Assembly: GCF_038024065.1 (NCBI RefSeq)
Contig: NZ_CP150667.1
Span: forward strand, 3,169,501-3,233,500
Length of the DNA stretch: 64,000 nt
Direction: 5' to 3'
Source: Polaribacter sejongensis
GTDB lineage: Bacteria; Bacteroidota; Bacteroidia; Flavobacteriales; Flavobacteriaceae
Under the pieces are notes generated by a model. The model saw only the letters and a list, made by a program, of their open reading frames with translations, searched no databases and was not told where the DNA came from. Below, in pieces: positions 62,140 to 64,000 of the stretch. Position 1 is the first letter of the stretch. Each line of letters opens with the position of its first letter. Made by a program: the position numbers and the translations under genes.

Positions 62140-64000
62140 TTAGTTAAATTTATTGATTGTGTAATTTAATTTTATGTAAAAAGCTCTACCTGGTTTTTGT
62201 ACAGATAAATTATCGAATACAGGTTTGTCAAATATGTTTTTAATATCGAAACTAGCAACAAGTTTTTTGTTTGGAAAAGAATAACTAAGACCAAAATCTT
62301 GAGAAAATTGTTTCGGTACTTCAAAAAAATCATTACCAACTGTATTAGAACCTTGAGGAACTAAGTATGAAAACTCATCTGTAAAGTACATCGAGTAAAA
62401 TAGGTTTAGTCTAGATTTTTTCTGTATTAAATCTTTAAAAGAGTAGCGTAAACTACCATTCATGGTAAAAAAAGGTGTGTTTGGTACATCTATTTCTACA
62501 TTGCTATTTATAATTTGTAAATCGAAACGAGACACGTTAAAATTTACTCCAAAATTTCTGTCATAGGTATAATTTAATTGTGCGTCTATCCCTTTAGAAG
62601 TTGCGGTTCCTTGGTTTACGTATACAATTAATTCGTCATCAACATTAAAAGATGTTTCTATAGGTAAGCCAATTCTGTCTTTAATGTTTCTTGTAAATAC
62701 ATTGGTAGAGATAGAGAAATCATGGTCTTTTATGTTAAATGTTCCAAATCTAAAACCTAAGTTATAGTTGTTACTTTGTTCTGGTTTAATAGTTGGGTTT
62801 GCTACTACATTATCACCATCATTACCAAATACTTCAGTTTCATCAGGTAAACGAACAGCTTTTTCCGCAGAAGTTAACAGTGTAACTTTTGGAGAAATAG
62901 CATATGAAGCTGCAAAACCGTATCCATCTTTTTTGTTATTACTACTTATAATTTCATCAACGATACTTTTGTTTCCGTTTGTGTCTGTTTGTATTTCAGG
63001 ATCTATACTTGTTGTTTTTTGTTGATAATGTTTTCCAAATATGCTTGTTCTTAATCTATTATCAAAAGCTTTAAATTCATAGGTTAAAGAATAGATGTTT
63101 TTGTCAATATTTCTTGTGCCTTTAAAGGTGTTTTCTAATACCGAAACTAAAACATCGCTGTCTTCTCTGTCAACTCCGCTGTATACGTGGTTTACTAAAA
63201 CTTTATGGTGATCATTAAAATCATAAGACACACCAGTTCTAATAGAAGCTACTTTTCTTTTAATTTTGGCCAATGTTGGTCCTCCTTCTTGTTGAGATCC
63301 CCAAGTATATTTGTATTCGTTACCTCTAAAATCGATGGCTCTATCTCCAGTCCAACTATAAGCCCAAGCAACGGTATCGTTAATAGCACGGTTTCTTTTT
63401 CCGTACAACCCGTTTATTTTTACATCTAGCCCTTTGGTGAAAAGATTTTTCTTCTGATAAATTATGTTTGCCAACAAAGCGTCCGATTCTAAAAAACGGT
63501 CTTTATAAGGCGTGATGGTCATAAATGCCCCGTGTTGCACCTCTTTGTAGTCTTTAGAAGCGTTAAAACCAACTAAAAACTGGTCTGCCCATTTTACATC
63601 TGTAAAACCAGCTTGAAACATTCCGCCTGTAGATCTATAGGCATCATTAAATCTTTTTGCAGTAATTGGAGTTTGTACACCTCCTAAGCCTGTGTCTACA
63701 ACACTTCTTCCGGATACTTCGTAGTCATTATCAGAATAATTATGAAATATAGAAGATTTTACAGTAAATCCAGTTTCTTCAAAACGATATAAGCCATTAA
63801 CGTTAGCTTGCAGGGTGTTGAATGATCCGTATGAAACAGATGCGTTTAAATTTGTTTTGGTATCATTACGAAGTACGATGTTAATGGCGCCTCCTAAAGC
63901 ATCATCTGTCAAATGTCCAGGAACCACTCCTTTATACACTTCAATATTTTTAATCATGGAAGGCGGAATACTGTTTAGGTTGTAAGAAGATCCGTACATA
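62140..64000 (-). CDS. TonB-dependent receptor (5' truncated by window end)
   Basis: At least 619 residues; the frame continues past 64000, so the signal peptide and the start of the plug lie outside. The visible part starts late in the plug (LNSIPPSMIKNIEVYKGVVPGHLTDDALGGAINIVLR) and then the whole barrel follows, ending KKLVASFDIKNIFDKPVFDN and LNYTINKF. A TonB-dependent siderophore/heme-type receptor is likely because DUF4374 follows. This is a second iron-type receptor in the window besides 2189. Confidence 0.9.
   Translation of the reverse strand, partial: MYGSSYNLNSIPPSMIKNIEVYKGVVPGHLTDDALGGAINIVLRNDTKTNLNASVSYGSFNTLQANVNGLYRFEETGFTVKSSIFHNYSDNDYEVSGRSVVDTGLGGVQTPITAKRFNDAYRSTGGMFQAGFTDVKWADQFLVGFNASKDYKEVQHGAFMTITPYKDRFLESDALLANIIYQKKNLFTKGLDVKINGLYGKRNRAINDTVAWAYSWTGDRAIDFRGNEYKYTWGSQQEGGPTLAKIKRKVASIRTGVSYDFNDHHKVLVNHVYSGVDREDSDVLVSVLENTFKGTRNIDKNIYSLTYEFKAFDNRLRTSIFGKHYQQKTTSIDPEIQTDTNGNKSIVDEIISSNNKKDGYGFAASYAISPKVTLLTSAEKAVRLPDETEVFGNDGDNVVANPTIKPEQSNNYNLGFRFGTFNIKDHDFSISTNVFTRNIKDRIGLPIETSFNVDDELIVYVNQGTATSKGIDAQLNYTYDRNFGVNFNVSRFDLQIINSNVEIDVPNTPFFTMNGSLRYSFKDLIQKKSRLNLFYSMYFTDEFSYLVPQGSNTVGNDFFEVPKQFSQDFGLSYSFPNKKLVASFDIKNIFDKPVFDNLSVQKPGRAFYIKLNYTINKFN

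Noticed and set aside
1..64000. CRISPR arrays, tRNA, rRNA, IS elements, phage or restriction systems
   Set aside because: Looked for and not seen: no regularly spaced repeats, no cloverleaf tRNA, no transposase or integrase motif.

Overview
The window is AT-rich and comes from a member of the Bacteroidota, almost certainly a marine-type Flavobacteriaceae (genus not determinable by eye; Polaribacter/Tenacibaculum-like is an inference). Evidence: several promoters carry the Bacteroidetes -7 box TAnnTTTG, there is a type IX secretion C-terminal sorting domain, TonB receptors carry CarboxypepD_reg-like N-termini, and families largely confined to Bacteroidetes occur (DUF4292, DUF4374, DUF6909-like, HU-CCDC81/SPOR). 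Dispersed flavobacterial-type intergenic repeats are also present. I see no tRNA, rRNA, CRISPR array, transposase, prophage or classical defence island.

Layout. 1-939: 3' end of an SLC12-like cation-chloride cotransporter. 997-7545: iron/siderophore island (divergent AraC regulator, TonB receptor, Fes/IroE-like esterase, lipoprotein, PepSY membrane protein). 7628-9696: NAD salvage pair pncB-pncA. 10003-16488: RND efflux operon (TolC-like, adaptor lipoprotein, RND pump, small PII-like protein, DUF2892 protein), with dispersed repeats in its spacers and an operator-like inverted repeat at its promoter. 16511-20263: YihY membrane protein and a large outer-membrane beta-barrel protein. 20543-20716: a cysteine-rich 57-residue protein. 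20730-25514: a 1149-residue pyrophosphate-type PEP carboxykinase homologue and a glutaryl-CoA dehydrogenase. 25711-29428: rnpA, S41 protease and a DUF6909-like protein with a nucleosidase-like C-terminus.

29462-42973 is a compact surface-polysaccharide locus on the + strand: Wzz-like chain-length protein, rfbB-rfbA-rfbC, Wzx flippase, five glycosyltransferases, two Wzy/WaaL-like membrane proteins and a WbaP-type initiating transferase. No rfbD is present, so the nucleotide sugar may not be dTDP-L-rhamnose unless rfbD lies elsewhere. 43084-51170: purD, a GT28-like glycosyltransferase, a PhoB/PhoR-type two-component pair, a T9SS cargo protein, a PolB-like 3'-5' exonuclease and an ABC-F ATPase. 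51407-55427 is an envelope operon (nucleotidyltransferase, TPR protein, DUF4292 lipoprotein, EnvC-like protein). 55545-60537: DJ-1/PfpI-like protein, short MscS, acyl-CoA thioesterase, HU/SPOR protein, dprA and an unknown protein with kinase-like motif spacing. 60770-64000: a DUF4374 lipoprotein and a second TonB receptor cut by the window end.

Most interesting items: the Cys-rich small gene whose 3' end doubles as the opposite-strand terminator, the kinase-like unknown next to dprA, the PPi-PEPCK homologue with a palindromic operator-like site upstream, and three related structured intergenic repeats (one interrupted by a precisely placed GC-rich palindrome). No complete new multi-gene system could be demonstrated from sequence alone.
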